From: Paenimyroides tangerinum
GTDB taxonomy: Bacteria > Bacteroidota > Bacteroidia > Flavobacteriales > Flavobacteriaceae
NCBI RefSeq assembly: GCF_003865405.1
Contig: NZ_RQVQ01000004.1
Span: forward strand, 1 to 64,000
Direction of reading: 5' to 3'
Length of the DNA: 64,000 nucleotides
Below are positions 16,349 to 25,170 of the stretch, piece by piece. The notes beneath the pieces are model-generated. The model was not told where the DNA came from, searched no databases, and saw only the letters and a program-made list of their open reading frames with translations. Each line of letters opens with the position of its first letter. The stretch's first letter is position 1. The translations under genes were made by a program, and so were the position numbers.

Positions 16349-17767
16349 ATGTCAAAAGAAATAGATGATAGTTTTAGAGACAGTATCGGAACTATAAACG
16401 AAGATGGTAAGAGAAAATGGATTTATCCAAAAAAGCCATCTGGTAAGTTTTATAATAAACGAAAATACGTTAGTTATTTTCTGATACTTTTTTTACTGAG
16501 CGCCCCTTTCATTAAAATAAATGGAAATCAGTTTTTACTTTTTAATGTTTTTGATAGAAAGTTTAATATTTTTAGTGTTCAATTCTGGCCGCAAGATTTT
16601 TATTTGGTGGTAATTTCATTAATTATAGGAATAGTTTTTGTATCTTTATTTACAGTCGCTTTTGGAAGAATTTTCTGTGGATGGATTTGTCCGCAAACTA
16701 TTTTTCTAGAAATGGTTTTCCGAAGAATCGAATATTGGATTGATGGAGATCGTGGAGCCCAAATTCGATTAGATAAACAAGAATGGAATTCAGAAAAAAT
16801 AAGAAAACGAATCACGAAATGGTTTATCTTTTTCTTGATTTCTTTTGTTATTGCAAATGTATTTCTTTCATATTTATTAGGTAGTGATGAGGTTCTAAAA
16901 ATGGTTCATGAAGGACCAGCTAATAATTTATCGACATTAATTGCACTATTGATTTTTACTGGAGTTTTCTACTTTATTTTTGTTTGGTTTAGAGAACAAG
17001 TTTGTATTATTGCTTGTCCGTACGGAAGATTACAAGGGGTACTTTTAGATGATAAATCAATTATTGTAGCTTATGATTATGTTCGTGGAGAAGGAGATAA
17101 TGGAAGAGCAAAATTCAAGAAAAATGAAGATCGTAAGCTTACTGGATTCGGAGATTGTATCGATTGTAAACAATGTGTAAACGTTTGTCCAACTGGTATT
17201 GATATTCGTAACGGAACACAATTAGAATGTACCAATTGTACGGCTTGTATCGATGAATGTGATACAATGATGGAATCGGTAAATCTTCCAAAAGGTTTGA
17301 TTCGTTATGCATCTGAATCAGAAATTTCTAAAAAAGAAAAGTTCAAATTCACACCAAGATTGAAAGGATATTCTGCTGTCTTGTTTATTTTAATCGGAGT
17401 TTTAACTGGAATGTTATTTTTAAGAAGTGATGTTGAAGCTCGAATTCTTAGACTTCCAGGTCAACTTTTTGAACATAAAGGAGATAATATAAGTAATGTT
17501 TATACTTTTAAAATTATTAATAAAACAGCTAAAGATTACGATAATGTCACAATAAAATTAGTTAAACCAGAAGGAAAAGTTATTTTAGTTTCGAAAGACA
17601 AGATCAAATTAGAAAAAGAAGGAATGGCTCAAGGTACATTTTTTATTGAAATTCCTTCATCTTCAATCGAAAGTGACAAAACAAAATTGGAAATTGATAT
17701 TTTAAACGGAGAAGAAGTAATTGACAAAACAACAACTACTTTCTTAGGACCAAGAAGTTTTAATTAA
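16349..17767 (+). CDS. ccoG: Cytochrome oxidase accessory protein CcoG
   Basis: The 472-residue membrane iron-sulfur protein has helices at about 32-50, 82-105, 155-175 and 335-355. Cys motifs are GRIFCGWICPQTIF, CIIACPYGRLQG and two ferredoxin clusters, CIDCKQCVNVCP and CTNCTACIDEC. The C-terminal third is an immunoglobulin-like periplasmic domain (NVYTFKIINKTAKDYDN). CcoG reduces copper for delivery to cbb3 oxidase. It starts a second transcription unit with ccoH and the TauE-like gene, at gaps of 12 and 4 bases. Confidence 0.95.
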   Translation: MSKEIDDSFRDSIGTINEDGKRKWIYPKKPSGKFYNKRKYVSYFLILFLLSAPFIKINGNQFLLFNVFDRKFNIFSVQFWPQDFYLVVISLIIGIVFVSLFTVAFGRIFCGWICPQTIFLEMVFRRIEYWIDGDRGAQIRLDKQEWNSEKIRKRITKWFIFFLISFVIANVFLSYLLGSDEVLKMVHEGPANNLSTLIALLIFTGVFYFIFVWFREQVCIIACPYGRLQGVLLDDKSIIVAYDYVRGEGDNGRAKFKKNEDRKLTGFGDCIDCKQCVNVCPTGIDIRNGTQLECTNCTACIDECDTMMESVNLPKGLIRYASESEISKKEKFKFTPRLKGYSAVLFILIGVLTGMLFLRSDVEARILRLPGQLFEHKGDNISNVYTFKIINKTAKDYDNVTIKLVKPEGKVILVSKDKIKLEKEGMAQGTFFIEIPSSSIESDKTKLEIDILNGEEVIDKTTTTFLGPRSFN

Positions 17768-17779
17768 AAAAAGACAACT

Positions 17780-18229
17780 ATGAAATTTAATTGGGGAACT
17801 GGTATAACCATCGGAATCATATTATTTATGGCATTTATTTTACAATATGTCATTCGTGTTCAAGTTGATTCAAGTTATGATAATGAACTTGTAACTGAAG
17901 ATTATTATCAAGCAGAATCTTTAATCGATTCAAAATATGAGAAAAAACAAAATGCTAATAATTTATCAGTAAAATTATTAATAAAAAATGTTGCGGATGG
18001 TGTGGTGATTGAATTTCCTTCAGATTTTGATTTTACAAAAATAACTGGAGAAATTTTTTTATATCGTCCGTCAAATGAAAAATTAGATCAAACATTACCA
18101 CTTAAATTGACATCCAATTCCTTATTGATTCCCAAAGCTGAATTGGTAAACGGTCGATGGGATGTCTCTGTAGATTGGACTTATGATGGGATTTCATATT
18201 TAAGTAGCGAGTCGTTTAATTTAAATTAA
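17780..18229 (+). CDS. ccoH: FixH/CcoH family protein
   Basis: One N-terminal membrane helix (GTGITIGIILFMAFILQYVI) is followed by VDSSYDNELVTEDYYQAE, the hallmark of FixH, and a periplasmic beta domain that ends in WDVSVDWTYDGISYLSSESF. FixH/CcoH is required for stable assembly of cbb3 oxidase. At 149 residues it has the usual length. It lies 12 bases downstream of ccoG. Confidence 0.9.
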   Translation: MKFNWGTGITIGIILFMAFILQYVIRVQVDSSYDNELVTEDYYQAESLIDSKYEKKQNANNLSVKLLIKNVADGVVIEFPSDFDFTKITGEIFLYRPSNEKLDQTLPLKLTSNSLLIPKAELVNGRWDVSVDWTYDGISYLSSESFNLN

Positions 18230-18233
18230 ATAC

Positions 18234-18932
18234 ATGATATCAGCTTTATTGTTTGGTTTGTTAAGTAGTTTGCATTGCGTGGGAATGTGCGGTCCAATTG
18301 CTTTAATGTTGCCCGTAAACCGATCTAATACAGCTTTAAGAATTATTCAAACATTATTGTATCATTTAGGAAGAATTTGTTCGTATGCTACATTAGGATT
18401 TGTTTTTGGAATTTTTGGAAAAGGTCTTTTTATTGCTGGATTACAACAACGTTTTTCGATTATTATTGGAGTTCTAATGATTGTTTATGTTGTATTACCT
18501 AAAAATGATTTAGAGAAAGTTCGATTTTTGAATCCGGCTTTTAAAATAATTTCAAAAATTAAAAGTAAGCTAGGTAAGTTGCTTTCTAATAAGTCAAAAG
18601 TAAGTTTCTTATTGATTGGAATTTTGAACGGTTTTTTGCCTTGCGCTATGATTTATGTTGCATTATTTGGAGCATTGGCAACGCAAGATCCAATTCAAGG
18701 AAGTTTTTATATGATGCTTTTTGGATTAGGAACTGTTCCTTTAATGAGTTTTGTGGTTTTGATTTCAAATAAAATAACAGTTGCAACACGAAATAAAATT
18801 TTGAAATTAGTTCCAGTATTGGTTGTTATTCTTGGGGTTTTATTTATTCTAAGAGGATTGGGATTAAGTATTCCGTTTGTTTCACCTGGTACATTGAATT
18901 TATTTGTAAGTTCAAATCCAGAATGTTTTTAA
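18234..18932 (+). CDS. TauE/SafE, DsbD_2-type membrane protein
   Basis: This 232-residue protein with six or more membrane helices begins with the DsbD_2-like signature LLSSLHCVGMCGPIALMLP. It has a second Cys-containing helix, LNGFLPCAMIYVALFGALA. The GMCGP and LPC pair is reminiscent of the redox helices of DsbD/CcdA. Family members sit at the end of ccoG-H clusters in many bacteria and are thought to help copper or thiol handling during cbb3 assembly. The last gene of the operon, it is followed by a terminator at 18968-19003. Confidence 0.85.
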   Translation: MISALLFGLLSSLHCVGMCGPIALMLPVNRSNTALRIIQTLLYHLGRICSYATLGFVFGIFGKGLFIAGLQQRFSIIIGVLMIVYVVLPKNDLEKVRFLNPAFKIISKIKSKLGKLLSNKSKVSFLLIGILNGFLPCAMIYVALFGALATQDPIQGSFYMMLFGLGTVPLMSFVVLISNKITVATRNKILKLVPVLVVILGVLFILRGLGLSIPFVSPGTLNLFVSSNPECF

Positions 18933-18967
18933 AAATAGATTTAGTTTTTATAAATAATAATAAATTA

Positions 18968-19003
18968 AACAGTAGTAGCTTCAATGTTACTGCTGTTTTT
19001 TTG
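18968..19003 (+). terminator. Terminator of the ccoG-H operon
   Basis: A 12-bp stem with wobble pairs (AACAGTAGTAGC and GTTACTGCTGTT) around a six-base loop, followed by a T run. Confidence 0.8.
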
Positions 19004-19060
19004 TGTAAATGAAATACTCCAGAAACTCGAATTCTCTACAATGTATATTTCTAAAATCGA

Positions 19061-19117
19061 ACTGACTCATTATGGTCAGCTTGTTTCATTATAAAAATGT
19101 TTCGCCTTTACAAAAAG
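19061..19117 (+). repeat. Left flanking repeat of the Rhs cassette
   Basis: ACTGACTCATTATGGTCAGCTTG forms a hairpin (CTGAC/GTCAG) and is followed by GTTTCATTATAAAAA and TGTTTCGCCTTTAC. It has the same order as 20631-20704 on the right of the cassette (hairpin ending in GCTTGTTT, then TATAAAAA, then TTTCG-CTTTAC), but lacks about 20 internal bases. The two are direct repeats around the cassette. Confidence 0.6.
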
Positions 19118-19303
19118 GAAAAAGTTGTATATTTATAAACATGTTTTGGGTTAAAGCACAAAGGATATAACGATATTTCTAATAGTTGTAGAAATGAAGA
19201 AGCTGAAAAATATAAATACAACGGAAAAGAATTTCAAGATGAACTCGGTTTAGATTGGTACGATTATCACGCACGTAATTATGACCCCGCAATAGGTAGA
19301 TTT

Positions 19304-20065
19304 ATGAATGTGGATCCGCTGGCGGAGAATTCAAGAAGATGGACACCGTATAACTATGCATACAACAACCCTGTTTATTTTATAGATCCTGATGGGATGC
19401 AGGCTGTAGCAGGCTTAAAAACCGATGAGTTGGAGGATATAATAAATATTAATGTAGAAACAAAAGAAATTGAAGTAATTAAAGCAGAAGGTGATGATGT
19501 TGTTAATTTCATAGATGGTGAAGGAAAGCTTAAAGGTCAATATAAATATGGAGAAAATGGTAGTTTTAGAAAAGATTTTAGAACGAATAATGGCAATTTA
19601 AAAGCAAATAATGCTAAATATTCATCTTTGATTACAACAAACAATAAAAAAGCAGGAGAATTATTTGATTTTATTGCACAGCATTCTGAAGTAGAGTTTG
19701 AATATATGAGATTAAATTCTACAAACGCAGATAGAACTACTGATGTTTCTGTAATTGGAACTACTTTTGACGAATCTACTTCTAGTTATGGAAGTTCTAT
19801 GTTGAAATATTTTGAAGGTGAAGGTCTTTTTTTAAAAAATCACAATCATAATCATCCAGGAGGTACTTCACGTCCCTCAGGATATAATAGAGATAATACC
19901 GTAAATTATAATCAAGATGGAGATGCAGCATTCGCTAGAAAAAGAATTGAACGATATAAAAAAGCTGGCTTAGAAGAACCTCGATTTTATATAACCCCGA
20001 GAGGAAAAAATACGACTACAGAATACAACGGAATAGACCCATATATAATTCATAATAGATTTTAA
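19304..20065 (+). CDS. Orphan Rhs C-terminal fragment with JAB-like toxin domain
   Basis: The frame is open from 19139, after a stop at 19136. Upstream of the ATG it already encodes Rhs core ([29 protein letters not shown]), so this is the 3' end of an rhs gene without its body. ATG 19304 lies inside GRFMNVDPL and is only the first usable start. After the core end ([10 protein letters not shown]) comes a variable domain with [17 protein letters not shown], then HNHNHP at 180-185, PSG at 191-193 and GDAAFA at 206-211, closing with [18 protein letters not shown]. This E, HxHP, S, D series fits JAB/JAMM metallopeptidase-like toxins found in polymorphic toxin systems. Without a promoter or the delivery part it may be silent until recombined onto an intact rhs gene. 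A candidate immunity gene follows after 2 bases. Confidence 0.8.
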   Translation: MNVDPLAENSRRWTPYNYAYNNPVYFIDPDGMQAVAGLKTDELEDIININVETKEIEVIKAEGDDVVNFIDGEGKLKGQYKYGENGSFRKDFRTNNGNLKANNAKYSSLITTNNKKAGELFDFIAQHSEVEFEYMRLNSTNADRTTDVSVIGTTFDESTSSYGSSMLKYFEGEGLFLKNHNHNHPGGTSRPSGYNRDNTVNYNQDGDAAFARKRIERYKKAGLEEPRFYITPRGKNTTTEYNGIDPYIIHNRF

Positions 20066-20067
20066 AA

Positions 20068-20589
20068 ATGCGATATTTATTAATTTATATTTCAGCTTTA
20101 TTTTTTGTAAACTGTATTAAACAAAATGATAAAAACTATAATCATACTTTAGAATCCATAATTGATATTTACAAGAACGATATAGGCTATAAAGATGAGG
20201 ATCTATTTTATTTACAAATTGAAAAAATTGATCATAAAAAAATAACATTAAATCTGAAGAATATTAGTAAAAACAATAATATGTTGAATTACTTAGAGTC
20301 TTATTATGTAGCTAAATATAATGATATTTATATAGTTATTAATGATAATGATATTAAAAATATAGAAAAATCAATTCCTAATAAATTAGATTTTATTCAT
20401 AAAGATAATAATAATTATAATCCAAAGTATGAAGGTTCAATCGTCGATTACAAAGAATTATTTTTCAATTATAATATTAAAAATAAAAAAATCGAAAATA
20501 TTGAGTATGATGGATTAGATTTAAAAATAATTGACACAAAAGAATTTCCTTTTTTTAAAGTTGAAAAAAATATTGAATTCTATAATTAA
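20068..20589 (+). CDS. Candidate immunity lipoprotein of the Rhs toxin
   Basis: This 173-residue lipoprotein (signal ending ALFFVNCIKQND) starts 2 bases after the toxin stop. The mature part is Asn-, Lys- and Ile-rich and more AT-rich than its neighbours, with no recognised domain. Position directly behind a polymorphic toxin C-terminus is the classical place for the immunity gene. Lipid anchoring could place the protein on the periplasmic side, where it might meet an incoming effector. No homologue comes to mind, so the function is inferred from position only. Confidence 0.65.
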   Translation: MRYLLIYISALFFVNCIKQNDKNYNHTLESIIDIYKNDIGYKDEDLFYLQIEKIDHKKITLNLKNISKNNNMLNYLESYYVAKYNDIYIVINDNDIKNIEKSIPNKLDFIHKDNNNYNPKYEGSIVDYKELFFNYNIKNKKIENIEYDGLDLKIIDTKEFPFFKVEKNIEFYN

Positions 20590-20630
20590 AATGATAAAAC
20601 ATTAGTTTTATAATATAAGTAAAACAACTC

Positions 20631-20704
20631 AAGCTGACCGTAAAAAGTCGGCTTGTTTTAGTATAAAAACTACTGCTGTTGCACTAAAATGGTTTCGACT
20701 TTAC
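20631..20704 (+). repeat. Right flanking repeat of the Rhs cassette
   Basis: AAGCTGAC/GTCGGCTT forms a hairpin around CGTAAAAA, followed by GTTTTAGTATAAAAAC, CTACTGCTGTTG, CACTAAAATGG and TTTCGACTTTAC. In reverse complement it is almost identical to 375-446 (three mismatches in the first 65 bases), and it is related to the left-flank copy at 19061-19117. It starts 42 bases after the immunity gene. Confidence 0.75.
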
Positions 20705-20785
20705 AATGGACGCAGTAGTTTATTATGTTTTACAAAGGTAAAATACCTCAAAGCAACCCAAACAAATAACCGTTTAAAAATAAAA

Positions 20786-20811
20786 AATGGTCAAAATTTC
20801 TTCTGACCATT
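20786..20811 (-). terminator. Terminator of the 20827 gene
   Basis: Stem AATGGTCA/TGACCATT followed on the minus strand by a T-rich run, 16 bases downstream of the gene's stop. Confidence 0.75.
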
Positions 20812-20826
20812 ATCTAGCTAAATGCT

Positions 20827-21885
20827 TTATTCGTTACAATATTTTATCGTTCTAGAAACTTTGTAAGTTGGAACTTTATTAAAACTTACTTCTTTAGAAA
20901 TCCAATTTCCTTTTTCATCAAAAGTGTAAACAAACGTCTTTGAAAAGTTTTCCTTGTTATTGAAATTATTCACAGTATAACTAACGATATTGTTTTTATC
21001 GTCATATTTATAGGTAGTGCTAATCAAAACAGTTCCATTTAATTTGGTTTCTGATTTTTCGATTTTGTTATTTTTGTTGTACACATTTTGTTCTTCGTAA
21101 GTTGAATTATCCGAGACTGTAAAACTGTATTTATACGTTAAATCGTTATTTTGGTTGTACTTAAATTCTTCAACAGCTTCTTCTTTTCCTGATGCACCTA
21201 AATAAACTACTGAAGCGATGTTTTTACCGTCATATGTAAAAAGTTGCGTAGAAGTTATTTGTTTATTGGCATTGTAATGTGTTTCTTTAATGATATCGTG
21301 TTTATCATAAACATAAACAATCGAATCTAATATTTTACGAGTTTGAGAAAGTATCACTTTACTTTTCATAACATCGCCATTTCTAACAATTTTAACTACT
21401 TTAGAAGGAGTTGCGCTTCCGCTTGTGTAATAATCTTCACGAACAATATAATCATCTGATAATGTGTTACGTTGTTCTTCAATAATTTGTTTATTCGGAG
21501 TTGATTTTTTAAAATGCGCAATGTTTTTTACCGAATCATAAAGTGTTTCGCTCAAAATAAAATTATCTGTCGAAATAAATAGCTTTTTAGTTAACGGAAA
21601 TTTCAATTTTTCGAATGTATTTGTTTCAATCAAAACATTTTCATTGTTGTAAATCGAATCCGTTACTAAATATCCAAATGAATTAAATATATAAGTAGCA
21701 TTTTGCTCTTCAATTGTAAAGTTAGATTTTTCCAAAATCGTAATTTTTTGATTTATTTCGCAAACGCGATCTTTTAAATCAAAAAAGGCATAATCGTTAT
21801 CTTTTGCCAATTCTGGTAATTCAACTTTTTTCTTACATTGAATCAAGAAAAGAGAAATAGATGCTAATAATAGTATTTTTTTCAT
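20827..21885 (-). CDS. Hypothetical lipoprotein with YD-like repeats
   Basis: A lipoprotein signal (ASISLFLIQCKKK) precedes about 330 residues made of short repeating strands such as QNATYIFNSFGYLVTDSIYN, LDSIVYVYDKHDIIKETHYN, TQLFTYDGKNIASVVYLG and STTYKYDDKNNIVSYTVNN. The pattern, aromatic-x-aromatic then DxxxN and I, is that of YD-type or toast-rack repeat lipoproteins common in Bacteroidetes. No enzymatic motif is visible and no polymorphic-toxin motif follows. It is 9 bases downstream of another lipoprotein gene and probably co-transcribed with it. Confidence 0.75.
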   Translation of the reverse strand: MKKILLLASISLFLIQCKKKVELPELAKDNDYAFFDLKDRVCEINQKITILEKSNFTIEEQNATYIFNSFGYLVTDSIYNNENVLIETNTFEKLKFPLTKKLFISTDNFILSETLYDSVKNIAHFKKSTPNKQIIEEQRNTLSDDYIVREDYYTSGSATPSKVVKIVRNGDVMKSKVILSQTRKILDSIVYVYDKHDIIKETHYNANKQITSTQLFTYDGKNIASVVYLGASGKEEAVEEFKYNQNNDLTYKYSFTVSDNSTYEEQNVYNKNNKIEKSETKLNGTVLISTTYKYDDKNNIVSYTVNNFNNKENFSKTFVYTFDEKGNWISKEVSFNKVPTYKVSRTIKYCNE

Positions 21886-21894
21886 TTGTTGTTT

Positions 21895-22827
21895 TTATAA
21901 GTTAATATTATTAGTACATAAAATTTGATTTGTTATCTCAAAACTATCCGAGCCATTTGTAAAAGTAGCATTTTTTAGAACATAAGTTTGGGTATAACCT
22001 GAAATGGCTTCAGGATTTTCAACCGTAGAATTTGCAGTAGTTACAACTTCAATAGTTCCTTGTTTTGCAGTCCATTCTTCTGTAATTTTATTTTCTGGAT
22101 CTGTGAAAATCATATCGCAATATTCATTAGCGTTAACTGATTGTTCTAAAAGATAAAACTTGATCTTTGTCGTTTCATTCAGATTTATCAATTGTGTACC
22201 TGTTTCTGGATTGAATTGAATATCAGAACCTAAAATCTTAAAAGCTTGAGTACTTTTATAAATTATAATATCTGAGTTTGGACAAATCGATAATGTTCCT
22301 AAACTAAAATCTATAATTGCATTTGAATTTGAAAATTCTCCAAAATTATAATTTTCATATTTTAATTCAGATTTACCATTAGATAAAATCATATTTTGAA
22401 GATTAAACGAAATTACATAATTAATCGTTACTCTTGGATCATCTACTTTTTGTTCGATTTTTCGAATACGTTGATAAGTTATTTTTCCACCTGTATTTCC
22501 AAATTCATCAACTACTTGTGGATAAGCAGGAGCAATTAAACTACAGATTGAACCTGCAATTGCTTTATCGCTATATTGACGGTAAAGAATCATGTTTTGA
22601 GAGGCTTCAGTTTCATATTCCTGATTTAATATCAAAGTATTCGGATCATCAAATTTACCAGTCATGTTTAGTACTAGCATTTCATTACCGTTTAATTTAT
22701 AAAAGATATTTTTTTCGGTACATTTTTGAACGTCTTGATTAAAATTCAATTCATCAAAAACCAAATCTCCATCATTACAACTTGCGAAAATTCCACCGAT
22801 AAACAATAGTAAAGCTAACTTTTTCAT
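21895..22827 (-). CDS. Hypothetical lipoprotein
   Basis: I set the start at the ATG 22827, which gives a proper lipoprotein signal MKKLALLLFIGGIFASCNDG. An earlier in-frame start at 22914 would put 29 charged residues before it and overlap the divergent promoter. The mature 290 residues contain several Cys (CTEKN, SICSLIAP, SICPNSD, EYCDMIF, ILCTNN) but no known domain. The content looks beta-rich, compatible with an envelope protein. It is the first gene of a two-lipoprotein operon and diverges from the sugar transporter gene at 22928. Function is unknown. Confidence 0.75.
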   Translation of the reverse strand: MKKLALLLFIGGIFASCNDGDLVFDELNFNQDVQKCTEKNIFYKLNGNEMLVLNMTGKFDDPNTLILNQEYETEASQNMILYRQYSDKAIAGSICSLIAPAYPQVVDEFGNTGGKITYQRIRKIEQKVDDPRVTINYVISFNLQNMILSNGKSELKYENYNFGEFSNSNAIIDFSLGTLSICPNSDIIIYKSTQAFKILGSDIQFNPETGTQLINLNETTKIKFYLLEQSVNANEYCDMIFTDPENKITEEWTAKQGTIEVVTTANSTVENPEAISGYTQTYVLKNATFTNGSDSFEITNQILCTNNINL

Positions 22828-22901
22828 GTCAATTATTTTCAACAAAAATAACTTATTTCTATAAACTTTAGCAAACTTATTTAAACATTCATTCGATTTC
22901 T

Positions 22902-22909
22902 TATATTTG
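22902..22909 (+). promoter_or_regulatory. -7 element for the sugar transporter operon
   Basis: TATATTTG matches TAnnTTTG. No clear TTTG lies 19 bases upstream. Its position before the ATG at 22928 argues against translation starting at the TTG at 22907. Confidence 0.5.
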
Positions 22910-22927
22910 AACATAAATAAAAATAGA

Positions 22928-24691
22928 ATGACAAATAACGTTCAAAAAACTAATTATCCTGCGCTTTATACGCTTATTGTAGTTTTCTTCTTTTGGGGAT
23001 TCATCGCTGCTGGGAACAATATATTTATTCCTTTTTGCAAAGAATATTTTCACCTTGACCAATTTCAATCGCAATTGATTGACTTTTCGTTTTATACCGC
23101 TTATTATCTTGGCGGACTTTTACTTTTTACATTCGGAATGCTTCGTGGTAAAGATTTGGTAACTTTTTGGGGTTATCGCAAAAGTATTATTTTCGGATTG
23201 TTGTTTTCTGCGTTAGGAGCCGGAGCAATGATTTTAGCCGTTGAAGCAAATGTTTACATCGGAATGTTATGCGGATTGTTCATCATGGCGCTTGGTTTTT
23301 CATTACAACAAACAGCTGCAAATCCGTTTGCAATTTTATTGGGCGATCCAAAAACAGGTGCAAGTCGTGTAAATCTTGGAGGAGGAATTAATTCGTTAGG
23401 AACTACAATTGGTCCGTTAATTGTTGCTTTTGCTTTGTTTGGAACAACCGCTGCTGTTAACGACGAACAAATAAAAACCTTGAGTTTGGATAAAGTGGTT
23501 TTGCTTTATTCTTGTGTTGGGTTTCTATTTATTGCTGCGGCTTGTTTATTTTATTTTTCTAAGAAATTACCAGACGGAAAATCTACAGAACCAATTGAAA
23601 AATCTACAAAAGCATTAACAACATTAATCATAATGACCGTTTTGCTATTTTTGAGTTTGGTTCCAGTTTTTCAAACCTATAAAAGTGTTGAAAATGACAA
23701 AGTGATTCAAATTGAAAAACAAATCAATTCAAAAAATGAAGAAGTTAAATCATTATCTTATGTAGATAGTATTAAATTAGAAAATTTACAATCTGAAATA
23801 GCAACTTTAAAAACGGATTTACAAACCATCAAAGTTCCGTTAGAAAACAAACGAATGATGTGGTTGGCAATCGCTTTATTTGTTGTTTTAGGAAGTTTAG
23901 CAAGTGCCTATTTCCGTTCAAGAAATAAAACAGAAGGTTGGGGAGCAATGCAATATCCACAACTTTTATTGGGAATGATTGCTTTGTTTATGTATGTTGG
24001 AGTAGAAGTTGCCATTGGAAGTAATCTTGGAGAACTTCTTAAAACACCTGATTTTGGAAGTTTACAAGCTTCAGAAATTACACCCTATGTTTCGATGTAT
24101 TGGGGAAGTATGATGATTGGACGTTGGGCTGGAGCTATTAGTGCTTTTCAGTTTTCAGCAAACAAAAAACGTTTATTAACCATTTTAATGCCGTTTATCG
24201 CATTTTCGGTAATCATTGCTGCAAACACTTTGGCAAATTACGATATGTCGCAATTGTATTTTTATGTGATTTGCGTTGTAATACAAATTGTTGCATTTTT
24301 TGTAAGTAAAGATAAGCCCGTTCGTACATTGGTTGTTTTTAGTGCTTTTGGAATTTTAGCGTTATTAGTTGGATTAAACACAACTGGAACTGTTGCCATT
24401 TATGCTTTCCTTTCTGGTGGATTGGCTTGTAGTATTATGTGGCCATCGATTTTTAATTTAGCGTTGATGGGATTAGGAAAATATACAGCTCAAGGTTCTG
24501 CTTTCTTGGTAATGATGATTTTGGGTGGTGGAATTATTCCTCCAATTCAAGGGAAATTAGCCGATATGATTGGAATTCATTGGTCGTATTTAATTTCTTT
24601 AGTTTGTTTTATTTATATTTTATTTTACGCAATTATCGTTAAGAAAGTTTTGCAAAAGCAAGGAATTTCTGTTGAAGAATCTAATAACTAA
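22928..24691 (+). CDS. FucP/GluP-like sugar MFS transporter with coiled-coil insert
   Basis: This sugar:proton symporter of the FucP/GluP group has YTLIVVFFFWGFIAAGNNIF in helix 1, LQQTAANPFAILLGDP and VNLGGGINSLGTTIGP. Family members have about 430 residues, but this one has about 587. The extra part, about residues 230-340, includes a helix (LIIMTVLLFLSLVPVF), a charged heptad-like segment (IQIEKQINSKNEEVKSL to LQSEIATLKTDLQTI), and another helix (MMWLAIALFVVLGSLASAYF). I use ATG 22928 because a -7 promoter element covers the upstream TTG. Glutathione peroxidase and deformylase genes follow at gaps of 3 and 2 bases. Confidence 0.85.
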   Translation: MTNNVQKTNYPALYTLIVVFFFWGFIAAGNNIFIPFCKEYFHLDQFQSQLIDFSFYTAYYLGGLLLFTFGMLRGKDLVTFWGYRKSIIFGLLFSALGAGAMILAVEANVYIGMLCGLFIMALGFSLQQTAANPFAILLGDPKTGASRVNLGGGINSLGTTIGPLIVAFALFGTTAAVNDEQIKTLSLDKVVLLYSCVGFLFIAAACLFYFSKKLPDGKSTEPIEKSTKALTTLIIMTVLLFLSLVPVFQTYKSVENDKVIQIEKQINSKNEEVKSLSYVDSIKLENLQSEIATLKTDLQTIKVPLENKRMMWLAIALFVVLGSLASAYFRSRNKTEGWGAMQYPQLLLGMIALFMYVGVEVAIGSNLGELLKTPDFGSLQASEITPYVSMYWGSMMIGRWAGAISAFQFSANKKRLLTILMPFIAFSVIIAANTLANYDMSQLYFYVICVVIQIVAFFVSKDKPVRTLVVFSAFGILALLVGLNTTGTVAIYAFLSGGLACSIMWPSIFNLALMGLGKYTAQGSAFLVMMILGGGIIPPIQGKLADMIGIHWSYLISLVCFIYILFYAIIVKKVLQKQGISVEESNN

Positions 24692-24694
24692 TTT

Positions 24695-25168
24695 ATGTCT
24701 GAATTTTATAATCTAAAAGCAGAAACCTTACAAGGAAAAGATTTTCCGTTTGAAACCTTAAAAGGAAAAACAGTTATCATTGTAAATACAGCAAGTAAAT
24801 GTGGATTTACGCCGCAATATGATGGTTTAGAAAAATTATACGAAAAGTATAAAAATCTAGGCTTAGTCATTTTGGGATTTCCTTGTAATCAATTTTTAAA
24901 ACAAGAACCAGGTGATTCAAAATCGATTGATGGATGTTTGATGAATTATGGTGTTTCTTTTCAGATGTTTGATAAAATTGATGTAAATGGTTCAAATGCA
25001 CATCCTGTATTTAAATATTTGAAGAAAAAACTTCCTGGAATTTTTGGTAATTTTATCAAATGGAATTTTACTAAATTCGTAATAGATAAAAATGGAAAAC
25101 CTTTAAAACGTTTTGCTCCAATCACAAAACCTGAAGAAATGGAATCTTTTATTAAATCGATTTTATAA
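24695..25168 (+). CDS. Glutathione-peroxidase-family thiol peroxidase
   Basis: This 157-residue peroxidase has the family motifs VNTASKCGFTPQYDGLEKLY with the peroxidatic Cys (not selenocysteine), LGFPCNQFLKQEPGD with the resolving region, and WNFTKFVIDKNGKPLKRF. In bacteria these Cys forms are usually thioredoxin-dependent and reduce hydroperoxides in the cytosol. No signal peptide is present. It lies 3 bases downstream of the sugar transporter and 2 bases before the deformylase-like gene. Confidence 0.92.
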   Translation: MSEFYNLKAETLQGKDFPFETLKGKTVIIVNTASKCGFTPQYDGLEKLYEKYKNLGLVILGFPCNQFLKQEPGDSKSIDGCLMNYGVSFQMFDKIDVNGSNAHPVFKYLKKKLPGIFGNFIKWNFTKFVIDKNGKPLKRFAPITKPEEMESFIKSIL

Positions 25169-25170
25169 GT

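Noticed and set aside
20827..21885. A second Rhs or YD-repeat toxin next to the Rhs cassette
   Set aside because: It is a short lipoprotein on the opposite strand, lacks the Rhs core (no YDYGARNYDP-like motif) and has no toxin tail.
22830..22914. Longer start for the lipoprotein ending at 21895
   Set aside because: It adds a charged leader before a clear lipoprotein signal and overlaps the divergent promoter.
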